A DNA stretch of 43,329 bases from Methanobacteriota archaeon (GTDB lineage Archaea > Thermoplasmatota > Thermoplasmata > Methanomassiliicoccales > UBA472), in assembly GCA_029560215.1 (NCBI GenBank), contig JAKPZB010000091.1, forward strand, positions 1-43,329. Direction: 5' to 3'. Shown here piece by piece: positions 1-7,916 of this stretch. Position 1 is the stretch's first letter. Each line of letters opens with the position of its first letter. Under the pieces are notes generated by a model, which saw only the letters and a list, made by a program, of their open reading frames with translations, was not told the DNA's origin and made no database searches. The translations under genes and the position numbers were made by a program.

Positions 1-32
1 GCCCGAGGTGTCCCTTGGGAAAGAAAGAGAAG

Positions 33-212
33 ATGGCCTCGGTGCTCCATCTGGTGGGAGGAAAGCCGGAGAACGTGGAGAAGATCGTGGACGAGATCGA
101 CATGTTCTTCGATACGTTGAACGCCGAGCTGGAGGACTGGAAGGTTTCCATGGAGGAGTTCCCGGACGGCACGCGCATCTATGCCCGCTTCCAGGTGCTG
201 GTCAGGAAGTAG
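33..212 (+). CDS. Small conserved-looking protein, paralog of the one at 1723-1899
   Basis: This 59-residue soluble protein has no recognised family. Its second half carries the pattern N-A-x-[LI]-E-x-W-K-x-S-[MV]-E-E-x3-G-x-R-[IV], which recurs with the same spacing in the minus-strand gene at 1723-1899, so the two are paralogs. The ATG at 33 follows a purine-rich stretch and gives a length matching that paralog. A TTG at 15 is in frame, and the frame stays open to the window edge, so a longer N-terminus cannot be excluded. The stop at 212 directly abuts the GTG of the next gene, which points to cotranscription with the unknown protein and the kinase-like protein downstream. The function is unknown. 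Charged residues with alternating hydrophobics suggest a small alpha/beta fold, but that is inference. Confidence 0.6.
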   Translation: MASVLHLVGGKPENVEKIVDEIDMFFDTLNAELEDWKVSMEEFPDGTRIYARFQVLVRK

Positions 213-914
213 GTGCCCAAAATGCCCGAGGATGAGGAGGCTCCCCGCGAAAGGGTGCTGATGTGCGCGGCGGACTGGAAGGACCCCGAATGCCGCACGG
301 TCATCAGCGAGTTCCATAAGGAAGGCATCGACTCTGAGATACTGGACGTGGACCAGGACCTGCAGGGCTTCGAGAAGAAATGGGGCGACCAGGGTCCGGC
401 CAAGTTCCACAGCGAGTACCACAAGGAGGGAGCCCCGTACCTGGAGAAGGACGGCCTCAACGATTACCTCCCCTCCGGACCCGTGGAGCGCACCGGCCGT
501 TCGCCCAAGGACGCGGTCCTGGACCGAAAGCTTGACGCGGGCACGGTGGAGGTCATCACCTACGCCCTGTTCCGGGCCATCTTCGGTTACGGGGTGAACA
601 TACCCATCAAACGCCCGGGGGTGGTGGACATGGACGTCACCATCAAGGGCAAGGACATCAACATCAACACCAACGACTTCTACCTCAACGTCCCGGACCT
701 CATCGTCTGGAGGGTGGTGTACTCGCATCAGGGGACGCCGATCATGGAGTTCGGCCGGGGGGTGGACAAGGGCTTCAAGGTCCACCGTTGGCAGGCGCTC
801 AAATTGTTCCTGGCCCTGCGTTCCAGGTCCAAGAAGGCCACCAAGGCCCGCATGGCCGCGCGAAGGGCGGCCATGGAGGAGGCCGCCCGGGAGAAGGAGG
901 CCAGGGCGCGATGA
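213..914 (+). CDS. Hypothetical protein, basic C-terminal tail
   Basis: I do not recognise this protein of about 233 residues. It starts with GTG directly after the previous stop, and an ATG at 222 is an alternative. It has no signal peptide or membrane segment. The first ~105 residues are acidic and charged. The middle (about 110-195) is the best-folded-looking part, with alternating hydrophobic strands around V-N-I-P-I-K-R-P-G and I-N-I-N-T-N-D-F-Y. The last ~35 residues are an Arg/Lys/Ala/Glu-rich helix that could bind nucleic acid or form a coiled coil. The stop overlaps the start of the kinase-like gene in an ATGA, so the two are probably translationally coupled. Confidence 0.6.
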   Translation: MPKMPEDEEAPRERVLMCAADWKDPECRTVISEFHKEGIDSEILDVDQDLQGFEKKWGDQGPAKFHSEYHKEGAPYLEKDGLNDYLPSGPVERTGRSPKDAVLDRKLDAGTVEVITYALFRAIFGYGVNIPIKRPGVVDMDVTIKGKDININTNDFYLNVPDLIVWRVVYSHQGTPIMEFGRGVDKGFKVHRWQALKLFLALRSRSKKATKARMAARRAAMEEAAREKEARAR

Positions 915-1726
915 CCCCGGTCCGCGACGACCAGATGGAGCATTTCCGGGACGTTCTCCGTTCCATCCACCTCATAATGGTCGAATCGTTCAAGTTGCGG
1001 CAGGTGAAGGTCACCCCGCTCGGTTCGGAGGGCTCCCGCCTTTCCATACCGATCAGGATCGACGGGGTGGACCGGACCGGCTCCCCGGTCCGTTATTTCG
1101 GCAAGATACTCGGCGGCAGCGACATCATGACCGAGAAGACCATCCAGTTCTTCAAGAACGTCTACCTGCAGATGGAGGGCCGTCCACCCCTGTTCAACTT
1201 CGACCGTTCGGCCAAGGAACTGGCGCTTCACCAGTATGAGACCATGGGCCAGGTGCACCGCCTGGGCATCCCCACCGCCAAGCCCCTGGGCACCTTCGCC
1301 TTGCCGGGAGGGATGTGGCTCTTCGTCGCCGAGTTCCTGGAGGCGGCGTCCTCCTCCACCAACAAGGTGAGCGAGGCGCAGCTGGACAAGGCTTTCGAGC
1401 ACCTTCGCCTGATGCACAGGAACGGCATATTCCACGGGGACATCAAGCCGGAGAACTTCCTGTTCGCCGACAAGGTTTACATCATGGACGTGGGCAACTT
1501 CCTGAGGGACGCTCCGGAAAAGGAGAAGCTGTCATACGATCTGGCATGCGCGCTGGCATCCTTCCTCGATCTGGCAACCCCGGAGAAACTGGTCAGGCTG
1601 GCTAAGGGCTACTACGGGGTTAGAGACATGAAGAGGGCGGCGGGCTATCTCGAACTGATCGGTCGCCGGCCGGATTTCCGGATGTCCGCTGAAAATATGA
1701 AAAGGTTGAAGGAGCTGATGTCCTAG
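911..1726 (+). CDS. Protein-kinase-fold protein (RIO/lipopolysaccharide-kinase-like)
   Basis: The 271-residue protein has the core of a minimal protein-kinase fold. Y-F-G-K at 62-65 offers a candidate ATP-binding lysine, H-G-D-I-K-P-E-N at 175-182 is a catalytic loop with Asp177 and Asn182, and I-M-D-V-G at 191-195 replaces the metal-binding DFG. Eukaryotic activation-segment motifs are absent, as in RIO, Kdo and aminoglycoside-type kinases. The start is the ATG at 911 overlapping the previous stop (ATGA). A longer upstream reading of this frame is only a shadow of the preceding gene. The target is unknown. It could be a protein or small-molecule kinase, and the two small paralogs that flank this unit are possible partners. 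The 3' end overlaps the convergent gene by 4 bases. Confidence 0.7.
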   Translation: MTPVRDDQMEHFRDVLRSIHLIMVESFKLRQVKVTPLGSEGSRLSIPIRIDGVDRTGSPVRYFGKILGGSDIMTEKTIQFFKNVYLQMEGRPPLFNFDRSAKELALHQYETMGQVHRLGIPTAKPLGTFALPGGMWLFVAEFLEAASSSTNKVSEAQLDKAFEHLRLMHRNGIFHGDIKPENFLFADKVYIMDVGNFLRDAPEKEKLSYDLACALASFLDLATPEKLVRLAKGYYGVRDMKRAAGYLELIGRRPDFRMSAENMKRLKELMS

Positions 1727-1899
1727 GAGGGCTCCTTCTTCTTGAGCAGGGCCTTGGCCGCGAACTCCACGCGTATGCCTTCCTTGGTCTCCTCGACCGA
1801 GAACTTCCATTGCTCGATGTTGGCGTTGTAGTCCTTGAACAGCTTCTTCAGTTCCTGGCCTTTCTCGTTGAGCACTACGGTAACGTCCTTCTCGGGCAT
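1723..1899 (-). CDS. Small protein, paralog of the one at 33-212
   Basis: This 58-residue, Lys/Glu-rich soluble protein is of unknown function. From about residue 20 it aligns without gaps to the protein at 33-212, sharing N-A, E, W-K, S, E-E, G and R at the same spacing and ending in a similar Leu/Lys-rich tail. The ATG at 1899 is preferred because an AGGTG Shine-Dalgarno-like sequence lies 8 bases upstream. A GTG at 1908 is in frame. It converges on the kinase-like gene with a 4-base overlap. Two diverged copies around one kinase-like gene suggest a shared functional unit, but there is no direct evidence of interaction. Confidence 0.65.
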   Translation of the reverse strand: MPEKDVTVVLNEKGQELKKLFKDYNANIEQWKFSVEETKEGIRVEFAAKALLKKKEPS

Positions 1900-1954
1900 G
1901 TGGGGCACACCTGTGGACGGAACTATGGCGGCCCGGGATAGATTAAGGTTTGGC

Positions 1955-3607
1955 TCAGACGTCCGGCCACAGTTCGGCGGCCATCTCCCGGAGCTTGACC
2001 TTCATGATCTTACCGCTAGCGGTCATGGGGTAATCGTCCACGAAGTGCACGTGCTTGGGGATCTTGTAGAAGGCGATCTGTCCGCGGCAGTGGTCCACGA
2101 TGTCCTCGACCGTCAGGTTCGCCCCCGGCCTCAGCTTGACGAAGGCCGCGGGAAGCTCGCCGTACTTGGCCGACGGCAGACCGACCACCTGGACGTCCGC
2201 CACGCCTTCTATGTGGTGTATGAAGTCCTCCACCTCCTTGGGGTAGATGTTCTCCCCGCCGCGGATGATCATGTCCTTGAGGCGCCCGGTGACCGCGTAG
2301 TAACCGTCCTCGTCCTCCATTCCGATGTCCCCGGAGTGCAGCCAGCCGTCCTTGTCGATGGCCTTGGCGGTCTCCGCGGGCATCTTGTAGTAGCCTTTCA
2401 TCACGTTGTGGCCGCGGCAGCACAGCTCGCCGTGCTTTCCCGGCCCAAGATGCTCTCCGGTTTCGGGATCTATGATCGCCACCTCGATGCCCGGGAACGC
2501 CTTTCCCACGGTGGAACATTTCTTGGCCAGGCTCTTTTCGTCGTAACGCGTCTGGGTCATGGCCGGGCTCGACTCGGTGAGGCCGAAGACGATGGTCACT
2601 TCGCGCATGTTCATGCGTTCCACGCACTCCTCCATGGTCTTCACCGGGCAGGGTGAGCCGGCCATTATGCCGGTGCGCAGGGTGGAGAAGTCGAACTTGT
2701 CGAACAGCCTGTGCTCCAGGATGCTGATGAACATGGTCGGTACGCCGTACAGGGCGGTGCAGCGCTCCCTCTCCACGGACATCATGACGTTCACCGGGTC
2801 GTACTTCTCCAGTATGACCATGGTGGAGGCGTGGTTGAGACAGGCCATGACCGCCAGCACGCAGCCGAAGCAGTGGAAGAGCGGAACCGGTATGCATACC
2901 CGGTCGGCGGGGGTGAAGTTCTCGTTCACCCCCACCCAGTAGCCGTTGTTGGTGATGTTGAAATGGGTGAGCATGACCCCTTTGGGGAAGCCGGTGGTCC
3001 CCGAGGTGTACTGCATGTTGACGACGTCGTGGGTGGATAGTTCGCCTTGCCTCTGGAGGTACTCCTCATCGCTCACCGCCACGCTCATGGCCAGGAGCTC
3101 GTTCCAGGAGTACATGCCCCGGTGCTTCTCCGGGCCCAGGAAGAGCACGCGCTTGAGGTGCGGGTAGTTGTTCGAACGAAGCTGCCCCCGGGGCTGCTCC
3201 TTGAGCTCGGGTATCAGCTCATATAGCGTTTTCACGTAGTCAGTGTCCCGGTAACCGTCGATCGCGAAGATGTTCTCGCAGTCCGATTGCTTTAGCAGGT
3301 AGTCGATCTCCGCGTTGCGGTAGTTGATGTTGATCGTCAGCAGTATGGCCCCGATCTTCGCGGTGGCGAACTGCAGGGTCACCCAGTGAGGGACGTTCGT
3401 CGCCCAAACCGCCACCTTTTCCCCCTTCTTGAGGCCCAGGGCCATGAGACCCTTGGCCGCCTTATCGACCGTATCCCGGAACTCCCTCCAGGTCTGCCGG
3501 TAGTCCCGGTCGGCGTAGACCACCGCGTCGTTGTCCGGAACCCTATCCACGGCCTCGTCCAGCAGCTGGCCGATGGTGGCCTCCCGGGTGATGTTCTCCC
3601 TCGGCAT
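1955..3607 (-). CDS. AMP-binding acyl-CoA synthetase
   Basis: This adenylate-forming ligase activates a carboxylic acid to acyl-AMP and then acyl-CoA in the cytosol. All family motifs are visible in order: P-loop Y-T-S-G-T-T-G-F-P-K-G near residue 200, F-G-L-T-E-S-S-P near 340, G-W-L-H-S-G-D near 420, the hinge G-R-L-K-D-M-I-I-R-G-G-E-N near 440, and the C-terminal T-A-S-G-K catalytic lysine near 530. At 550 residues it has the usual length of medium- and long-chain or aryl acyl-CoA ligases. The ATG at 3607 follows an AGGTGAG ribosome site and lies 9 bases after the XRE-cupin gene, so the two form an operon. Substrate cannot be read from the sequence. The nearby 2-oxoacid oxidoreductase suggests branched-chain or aryl acids. 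Confidence 0.92.
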   Translation of the reverse strand: MPRENITREATIGQLLDEAVDRVPDNDAVVYADRDYRQTWREFRDTVDKAAKGLMALGLKKGEKVAVWATNVPHWVTLQFATAKIGAILLTININYRNAEIDYLLKQSDCENIFAIDGYRDTDYVKTLYELIPELKEQPRGQLRSNNYPHLKRVLFLGPEKHRGMYSWNELLAMSVAVSDEEYLQRQGELSTHDVVNMQYTSGTTGFPKGVMLTHFNITNNGYWVGVNENFTPADRVCIPVPLFHCFGCVLAVMACLNHASTMVILEKYDPVNVMMSVERERCTALYGVPTMFISILEHRLFDKFDFSTLRTGIMAGSPCPVKTMEECVERMNMREVTIVFGLTESSPAMTQTRYDEKSLAKKCSTVGKAFPGIEVAIIDPETGEHLGPGKHGELCCRGHNVMKGYYKMPAETAKAIDKDGWLHSGDIGMEDEDGYYAVTGRLKDMIIRGGENIYPKEVEDFIHHIEGVADVQVVGLPSAKYGELPAAFVKLRPGANLTVEDIVDHCRGQIAFYKIPKHVHFVDDYPMTASGKIMKVKLREMAAELWPDV

Positions 3608-3616
3608 CGGCTCACC

Positions 3617-4180
3617 TCAGATGGGGGTATAGATCACGGCGAAAATCTCCGCCGCCTCCCCGTTCGCCGCGCCCAGGTGGTGAGGCACCACGGAATTGTA
3701 GTGCATGGAGTCGCCCTCTTGCAGGTAGAACCTCTCCTTCCCGTACACCAATTCCACCTCGCCCTTGACCACGATGACGAACTCCTCGCCTTCGTGGGAG
3801 GAGGTGCAGGTGTCGTCGCAAGGCTGCACCACTATGTACAGCGGCTCCATGTGACGGTCGGTCTTGCCCTTGGCCAGGGGATAGTAGTGGTACTTGCCGA
3901 CCGCCCCCTCCTTGTGGGCGGCGGTCTCCTCGGTCCGGTCCTTGTAACGGGTGATGACCGGGTCCGGGCGGACCTGGTCGTCCATGAAGGTGCCCAGTCT
4001 CTGCCCCAGCGCCCTGGAGAGCTTGACCAGCACGCCCAGGGGCGGATAGACCTCCCCCGCCTCGGCCTTACGCACCAAACTGGCCTCCACGCCGGCGTTC
4101 TTGGCCAGGTCCTCCACGCTCATGTTCAATCTCTCGCGATAGGCGCTTATCCGCGTACCAAGTTTGTCAGGAGTGGTCAA
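3617..4180 (-). CDS. XRE-family regulator with C-terminal cupin domain
   Basis: The 187-residue transcription factor has an N-terminal helix-turn-helix at about residues 8-62 (L-N-M-S-V-E-D-L-A-K-N-A-G-V-E is the recognition part) and a C-terminal cupin barrel at about 105-185, including H-E-G-E-E-F and E-G-D-S-M-H-Y. This architecture is known from regulators that sense a small ligand with the cupin and bind palindromes with the HTH. The start is TTG at 4180, supported by GGAGG 8 bases upstream. The ATG a few bases earlier is out of frame. It is first in an operon with the acyl-CoA synthetase, so it probably controls that gene and itself. A long dyad at 4258-4292, just upstream of a TATA-like TTAAAC at about 4246-4256, is a candidate operator. 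Confidence 0.9.
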   Translation of the reverse strand: MTTPDKLGTRISAYRERLNMSVEDLAKNAGVEASLVRKAEAGEVYPPLGVLVKLSRALGQRLGTFMDDQVRPDPVITRYKDRTEETAAHKEGAVGKYHYYPLAKGKTDRHMEPLYIVVQPCDDTCTSSHEGEEFVIVVKGEVELVYGKERFYLQEGDSMHYNSVVPHHLGAANGEAAEIFAVIYTPI

Positions 4181-4257
4181 TCGGTCATCCTCCGGTCAGC
4201 CAGGCATCAGGCCCAGGTCCGTAATGTCCTAACCTAAACCGCTGGACGTTTAAGAAA

Positions 4258-4292
4258 CTTACTTAATGTGGTCATTTGACCAACGTAATAAG
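4258..4292. promoter_or_regulatory. 35-bp imperfect palindrome, candidate operator for the XRE-cupin operon
   Basis: The core TGGTCA-TT-TGACCA at 4269-4282 is a perfect 6-2-6 inverted repeat. The symmetry continues outward with one gap, CTTA.TTA on the left facing TAATAAG on the right. The dyad lies immediately upstream of the TATA-like element at about 4246-4256 that would drive the XRE-cupin gene, the position expected for an operator or activator site. It also follows the poly-T part of the 2-oxoacid oxidoreductase terminator, so an RNA role is an alternative. Confidence 0.5.
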
Positions 4293-4321
4293 AAAAAATG
4301 AGCAGAGTGCTTGAGCACTCT
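4293..4321 (-). terminator. Hairpin plus T-run terminator of the 2-oxoacid oxidoreductase operon
   Basis: Read on the minus strand, AGAGTGC-TCAA-GCACTCT (4321-4304) forms a 7-bp stem with a 4-base loop. It is followed after five bases by six T residues (4298-4293). It begins at the stop codon of the beta-gamma subunit. The form resembles a bacterial intrinsic terminator. Archaeal polymerase needs mainly the T-run. Confidence 0.65.
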
Positions 4322-5718
4322 CATAAATTGTTCTTCGCCCAATCGAAAGCCGCCTGGAACACCTTCCGGTTCCTCTCCACCAGGGCCGGCTTGGCCGCGA
4401 AGCTGGCGTCGAGCGCCGCGAGCACCTTCTCCAAGGGAAGGCCGTGCAGATCCAGGGCCGTCAGCGCGACGAGCAGCGCGGTATTGGCCGCCTTGGGCGT
4501 TCCCGCCTCCGCCGCGATCCGGGCGGCGGGGAAGGCCATCACCCTCACCCCTTCCCGGGCCTTCGGCTCCGGCAGGGAGGCCTCGTGGATCACGACGCCT
4601 CCGGCGGGCACGGTCGCGGCGAACTTCTCCGCCGCCTGCTGGCTCATGGCCACCAGGACGTCCGGCGAGTCGACCGCGGGCGATCCCACCTCCTTTCCGC
4701 TGACCACCACCGAGCAGGAGGCGTAACCGCCCCTCTGTTCCGGCCCGTAGCTGGGGAGCCAGGATACGAAGCGGCCGGATGCTCCGGCGGCCTCCGCCAC
4801 CACCAATCCCAGCGATAGCACGCCCTGGCCTCCAAAACCGGAGAACTTGAACCGGCGCTCCTTGAAACCCGGATCGACCTTGGCCGCGGGGCCTTCGTGC
4901 CCCTTGCCCAACAGCTCCTCGATGGTCGATCGGGGGACGGGGTTCGCCACCGGCGCCGGCTCGGCGGAGCGGTCCCGGAAGTTGCCCAACGGGAACACCT
5001 TCTCCATCTGATCGTTGACGAACCGGGCGGAGGCGACAGGGTCCATGCGCCAGTTGGTCGGGCAGGGGGAGAGGAACTCCACGAAGGCGTACCCTTTGCC
5101 GTCCCTTTGGATCTCCAGGGCCTTGCGCATCGCCTTCTTGGCCTGCATGATGCGCTTGGTGTCGGAAACGGAAACCCGCTCGATGAACATCGGGGCGTCC
5201 AATTGGTTCAGCATCTCGCACACCTTCAGCGGATAACCTTCCTTGACCGGATCGCGGCCGAAGGGCGTGGTGGTGGTTCTCTGGCCGAGCATGGTGGTCG
5301 GGGCCATCTGCCCGCCGGTCATGGCGTATATGGAATTGTTCACGAAGAAGCAGGCGAAATGCTCACCGCGGTTCGCCGCCTGGAAGGCGTTGTTGAAACC
5401 GATCGCTCCCAGATCGCCATCTCCCTGATAGGATATGACCACCTTTCCCGGTAGGGCGCGCGAAACGCCGGTGGCCACCGCGGACGCCCGTCCGTGCGGC
5501 CCGGCCACGTTCCCGCAGTCGAAGTAGTGGAAGCAGAAGGCCGCGCATCCCACCGGCGAAACGAAGACGGTGCGGTCCTGGATGCCCAGCTCGGCCATGG
5601 CCTCCCCGATGAGCTTGTGGATGATCCCGTGGCCGCAGCCGGGGCAGTAATGCGTGGCCTTCGTACCGGGTTCCTTCCGGTCGAAGGTCTCGTAGAATCC
5701 CTTGGCCTTCCGGATCAT
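4321..5718 (-). CDS. 2-oxoacid:ferredoxin oxidoreductase, fused beta (TPP) and gamma subunits
   Basis: This protein oxidatively decarboxylates a 2-oxoacid to acyl-CoA with reduction of ferredoxin, or runs the reverse carboxylation. Residues 1-245 are the TPP-binding beta subunit, with C-P-G-C-G-H at 25-30, the TPP/Mg motif G-D-G-D at 99-102 with N-N at 109-110, and the downstream [12 protein letters not shown] Pro/Ala-rich linker covers about 247-287. Residues 289-465 are the gamma subunit, starting F-S-G-F-G-G-Q-G-V and including Y-G-P-E-Q-R-G-G. In many organisms these are separate polypeptides, and here they are one 465-residue chain. The ATG overlaps the alpha-subunit stop in an ATGA. The type resembles branched-chain (VOR) and 2-oxoglutarate (KOR) enzymes. 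Substrate is inferred from the VorB-like alpha subunit. Confidence 0.93.
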   Translation of the reverse strand: MIRKAKGFYETFDRKEPGTKATHYCPGCGHGIIHKLIGEAMAELGIQDRTVFVSPVGCAAFCFHYFDCGNVAGPHGRASAVATGVSRALPGKVVISYQGDGDLGAIGFNNAFQAANRGEHFACFFVNNSIYAMTGGQMAPTTMLGQRTTTTPFGRDPVKEGYPLKVCEMLNQLDAPMFIERVSVSDTKRIMQAKKAMRKALEIQRDGKGYAFVEFLSPCPTNWRMDPVASARFVNDQMEKVFPLGNFRDRSAEPAPVANPVPRSTIEELLGKGHEGPAAKVDPGFKERRFKFSGFGGQGVLSLGLVVAEAAGASGRFVSWLPSYGPEQRGGYASCSVVVSGKEVGSPAVDSPDVLVAMSQQAAEKFAATVPAGGVVIHEASLPEPKAREGVRVMAFPAARIAAEAGTPKAANTALLVALTALDLHGLPLEKVLAALDASFAAKPALVERNRKVFQAAFDWAKNNL

Positions 5719-6770
5719 GCCCTCGCCTCCAGCATCTCGCGGGCTCGAAGCACCACGTCCTCCACCGTCATCATGTTCCCGCCCATTCGGTTGATGAGTT
5801 CGACATCGCAGTCGATCTTGCGGTCCAGATGCAATAGCACATCGTCCCGGTACTGCCCGTTGCTTAGCTCCACCGCCAGCAGCTTCCCGGCCTTGGCCGC
5901 CTTGTTGAGCGCCTTCGCCGGGAACGGGAACAGGGTGAGCGGATGGAACAGTCCGGCCTTCACGTTTTGGGACCTCAGCTCGTCCACGGCGGAGCGGGCT
6001 ATCCGGGAGCAGGTCCCGTATCCGGTCAGCACGATCTCCGCGTCGCCGGTCTTATAAGATTCGGAGAGGGCGTCGGCCTCCATCGAGGCGTACTTTTCCT
6101 GCAGCATCCAGTTATGCCGCTCCTGCAGCTCGTTGTCCAGGTATATCGACGACACCAGGTTCCCGCGGGTGTCGGCGTCCCCATGCACCGCCCAGGAGGA
6201 GGTTTCCGGACGGGGCGATTCCATTTTCGGAAGTTGCAGGAACTCCATCATCTGGCCGAGAACGGCGTCCGCCAGTACCACGACCGGATTGCGGTACTTG
6301 AAGGCCATCTCGAAGGCCTTGATGGTCAGGTCGCACATCTCCTGGACGGAGGCGGGGGCCAGCACGATGTTGTGGAAGTTGCCGTGACCGCCGCCCTTCA
6401 CCGCCTGATTGTAATCGCCCTGCTCCGGGCCGATATTGCCCAGGCCGGGTCCCACCCGCTGAACGTTGACGATGACCGCCGGGAGCTGCGCCCCGGCCAG
6501 GTAGGACAGGCCTTCCTGCATGAGCGATATCCCGGGTCCGGAGGAGGCGGTCATGGCCAGCTTACCGGCCGAGGCCGCCCCGAAGATCATGTTGATGGTG
6601 CCGGTCTCACACTCCGCCTGGAGGTGCTCCCTTCCCAGCTGCGGGAAGTACTCCGCCACGGCGTGCGCGATATCGCTCGCCGGTGTGATCGGATAGCCGA
6701 AATAGGTGTCGCATCCCGCGTAGACGGCGCCGATGGCCACCGCCTCGTTGCCCTTGACGAACTTCCTCAT
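5715..6770 (-). CDS. vorB: 2-oxoacid:ferredoxin oxidoreductase alpha subunit, VorB-like
   Basis: The 351-residue alpha subunit carries the pyrimidine-binding and transketolase C-terminal domains of the complex. It begins with the family-typical [12 protein letters not shown] and has F-G-Y-P-I-T-P-A-S near residue 25. The middle stretch [14 protein letters not shown] is characteristic of proteins annotated as 3-methyl-2-oxobutanoate dehydrogenase subunit VorB. It overlaps both neighbours by 4 bases (ATGA), so ferredoxin, alpha and beta-gamma are cotranscribed and probably made in equal amounts. A KorA-type 2-oxoglutarate enzyme is the main alternative. The sequence alone does not fix the substrate. 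Confidence 0.9.
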   Translation of the reverse strand: MRKFVKGNEAVAIGAVYAGCDTYFGYPITPASDIAHAVAEYFPQLGREHLQAECETGTINMIFGAASAGKLAMTASSGPGISLMQEGLSYLAGAQLPAVIVNVQRVGPGLGNIGPEQGDYNQAVKGGGHGNFHNIVLAPASVQEMCDLTIKAFEMAFKYRNPVVVLADAVLGQMMEFLQLPKMESPRPETSSWAVHGDADTRGNLVSSIYLDNELQERHNWMLQEKYASMEADALSESYKTGDAEIVLTGYGTCSRIARSAVDELRSQNVKAGLFHPLTLFPFPAKALNKAAKAGKLLAVELSNGQYRDDVLLHLDRKIDCDVELINRMGGNMMTVEDVVLRAREMLEARA

Positions 6771-7003
6771 TGCCCATCCCTCCCATCGTCCACCTGTACC
6801 GCATAAGGTTCTGGGCAGTTATAGAAGCAGGCGGCGCAGCCGATACATCCCTCACCAACGTATTCGACGGCATTGTAGCCGCGGCGGTTGACGCGGCCGG
6901 AGAGGCGCAATACCTTCTTGGGGCAGGCGGCCACGCAGCGGCCGCAACCCTTGCACTCGTTCTCGTCGATGATGGGGCGGGAGATCCTCTTCTCGGTGCT
7001 CAT
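6767..7003 (-). CDS. Ferredoxin-type delta subunit of 2-oxoacid:ferredoxin oxidoreductase
   Basis: The 78-residue protein has two [4Fe-4S] motifs, [12 protein letters not shown] near residues 17-28 and [12 protein letters not shown] near 53-64. It would pass electrons from the TPP centre of the beta subunit to free ferredoxin. It is the first gene of the three-gene operon, and its stop overlaps the vorB start. The ATG at 7003 sits about 28 bases from a TATA-like CTTAAAGT (7029-7036), which fits a leaderless or nearly leaderless message. Confidence 0.92.
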   Translation of the reverse strand: MSTEKRISRPIIDENECKGCGRCVAACPKKVLRLSGRVNRRGYNAVEYVGEGCIGCAACFYNCPEPYAVQVDDGRDGQ

Positions 7004-7028
7004 CGCCTATCTGGATAGAGGGTCGGTA

Positions 7029-7036
7029 CTTAAAGT
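7029..7036 (-). promoter_or_regulatory. TATA-like element of the 2-oxoacid oxidoreductase operon
   Basis: On the minus strand the sequence reads ACTTTAAG, about 28 bases before the ferredoxin ATG at 7003. That spacing would place the transcription start at or very near the start codon. Confidence 0.5.
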
Positions 7037-7067
7037 TACTTCAACCTGCTTCGTCGGTGCGCCTGGC

Positions 7068-7877
7068 TCAGGTGCTACCGTATTTCCGCACGTGTTCCCA
7101 GGCCTCATAGAGGTCCGGGTCCTTGTCCGGTCCGTCGTACAGTCCCATGTCCTTTCGCTGGAACAACTTGCGGTCCTCGCCCACCGGACAGACCTTGATG
7201 CATATGCCGCAGGGGGAGCGATACCTCTTCTTCAGTTCGATGCTCCGCTTGGAACACTTGACCTTGTCTATGGACGCCCGCGGATAATCGATATCGCCGA
7301 TGGCTTGCACCGGGCAGGCCTTGATGCAGCGGTGGCAGCGAACGCACAGCGACCTTTCCATGGGCTTTCCGGGCGGAATGTCGGCCGTGGTGAAGACGGA
7401 TACGAAGCGCACCCTGGGCCCAAACTCCTTGGTGAGCAGCATGTTGTTCAGGCCGAAGGTCCCCAGCCCTGCCAGGTAAGCGGCGTGGCGGTGGGAGAAG
7501 AATGCATAGGGATTATCGACCAGCACCTCCACCGATCCGTAGCCGTCCCTGGGGACGTACACCGAGGCGTGGCCCAGGCTGTTCAGCAGCTCCGAGAGCT
7601 GATAGGCCCTCTCATCCAGCTGGGTGTTGAGGTTCGTGTACAGCTCCTTGTACCAGATAGAGGGGGAGGTCTCCAGGATCGGAAGCGTGACTGGAAGCCC
7701 CAGGACCACCACGGTGCGGCATCCCGGGAATATCGCCTTGGGGCTGAACTCCTGGGGTGGGAAAGGTCCGAACGGCGGGTCGTCCCAACTGTCGGCGGAG
7801 GCGAAACCGACCATCTCGACCCCCCATTCTCGGCAGCGGTCCATTATCTTCCGGCGCAGGTCGGCGCTCATGCCCAA
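7068..7877 (-). CDS. QueG-like double-cluster iron-sulfur protein
   Basis: The 269-residue protein belongs to the epoxyqueuosine-reductase-like (COG1600) group. Two [4Fe-4S] motifs lie in the C-terminal half, C-V-R-C-H-R-C-I-K-A-C-P near residue 180 and C-G-I-C-I-K-V-C-P near 230. A conserved glycine-rich G-L-G-T-F-G-L-N-N-M-L-L lies near 145. It is shorter than bacterial QueG because the C-terminal HEAT-like repeats are absent. Archaea normally make archaeosine rather than queuosine, so true QueG activity is doubtful and a cobamide- or iron-sulfur-dependent reductase of unknown substrate is more likely. It lies 39 bases after the dehydrogenase gene on the same strand and may be the last gene of that operon. 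Confidence 0.75.
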   Translation of the reverse strand: MGMSADLRRKIMDRCREWGVEMVGFASADSWDDPPFGPFPPQEFSPKAIFPGCRTVVVLGLPVTLPILETSPSIWYKELYTNLNTQLDERAYQLSELLNSLGHASVYVPRDGYGSVEVLVDNPYAFFSHRHAAYLAGLGTFGLNNMLLTKEFGPRVRFVSVFTTADIPPGKPMERSLCVRCHRCIKACPVQAIGDIDYPRASIDKVKCSKRSIELKKRYRSPCGICIKVCPVGEDRKLFQRKDMGLYDGPDKDPDLYEAWEHVRKYGST

Positions 7878-7916
7878 TGGAACGCCGTGGAAAATAGAAA
7901 TAGATGCCCCTTCGCC

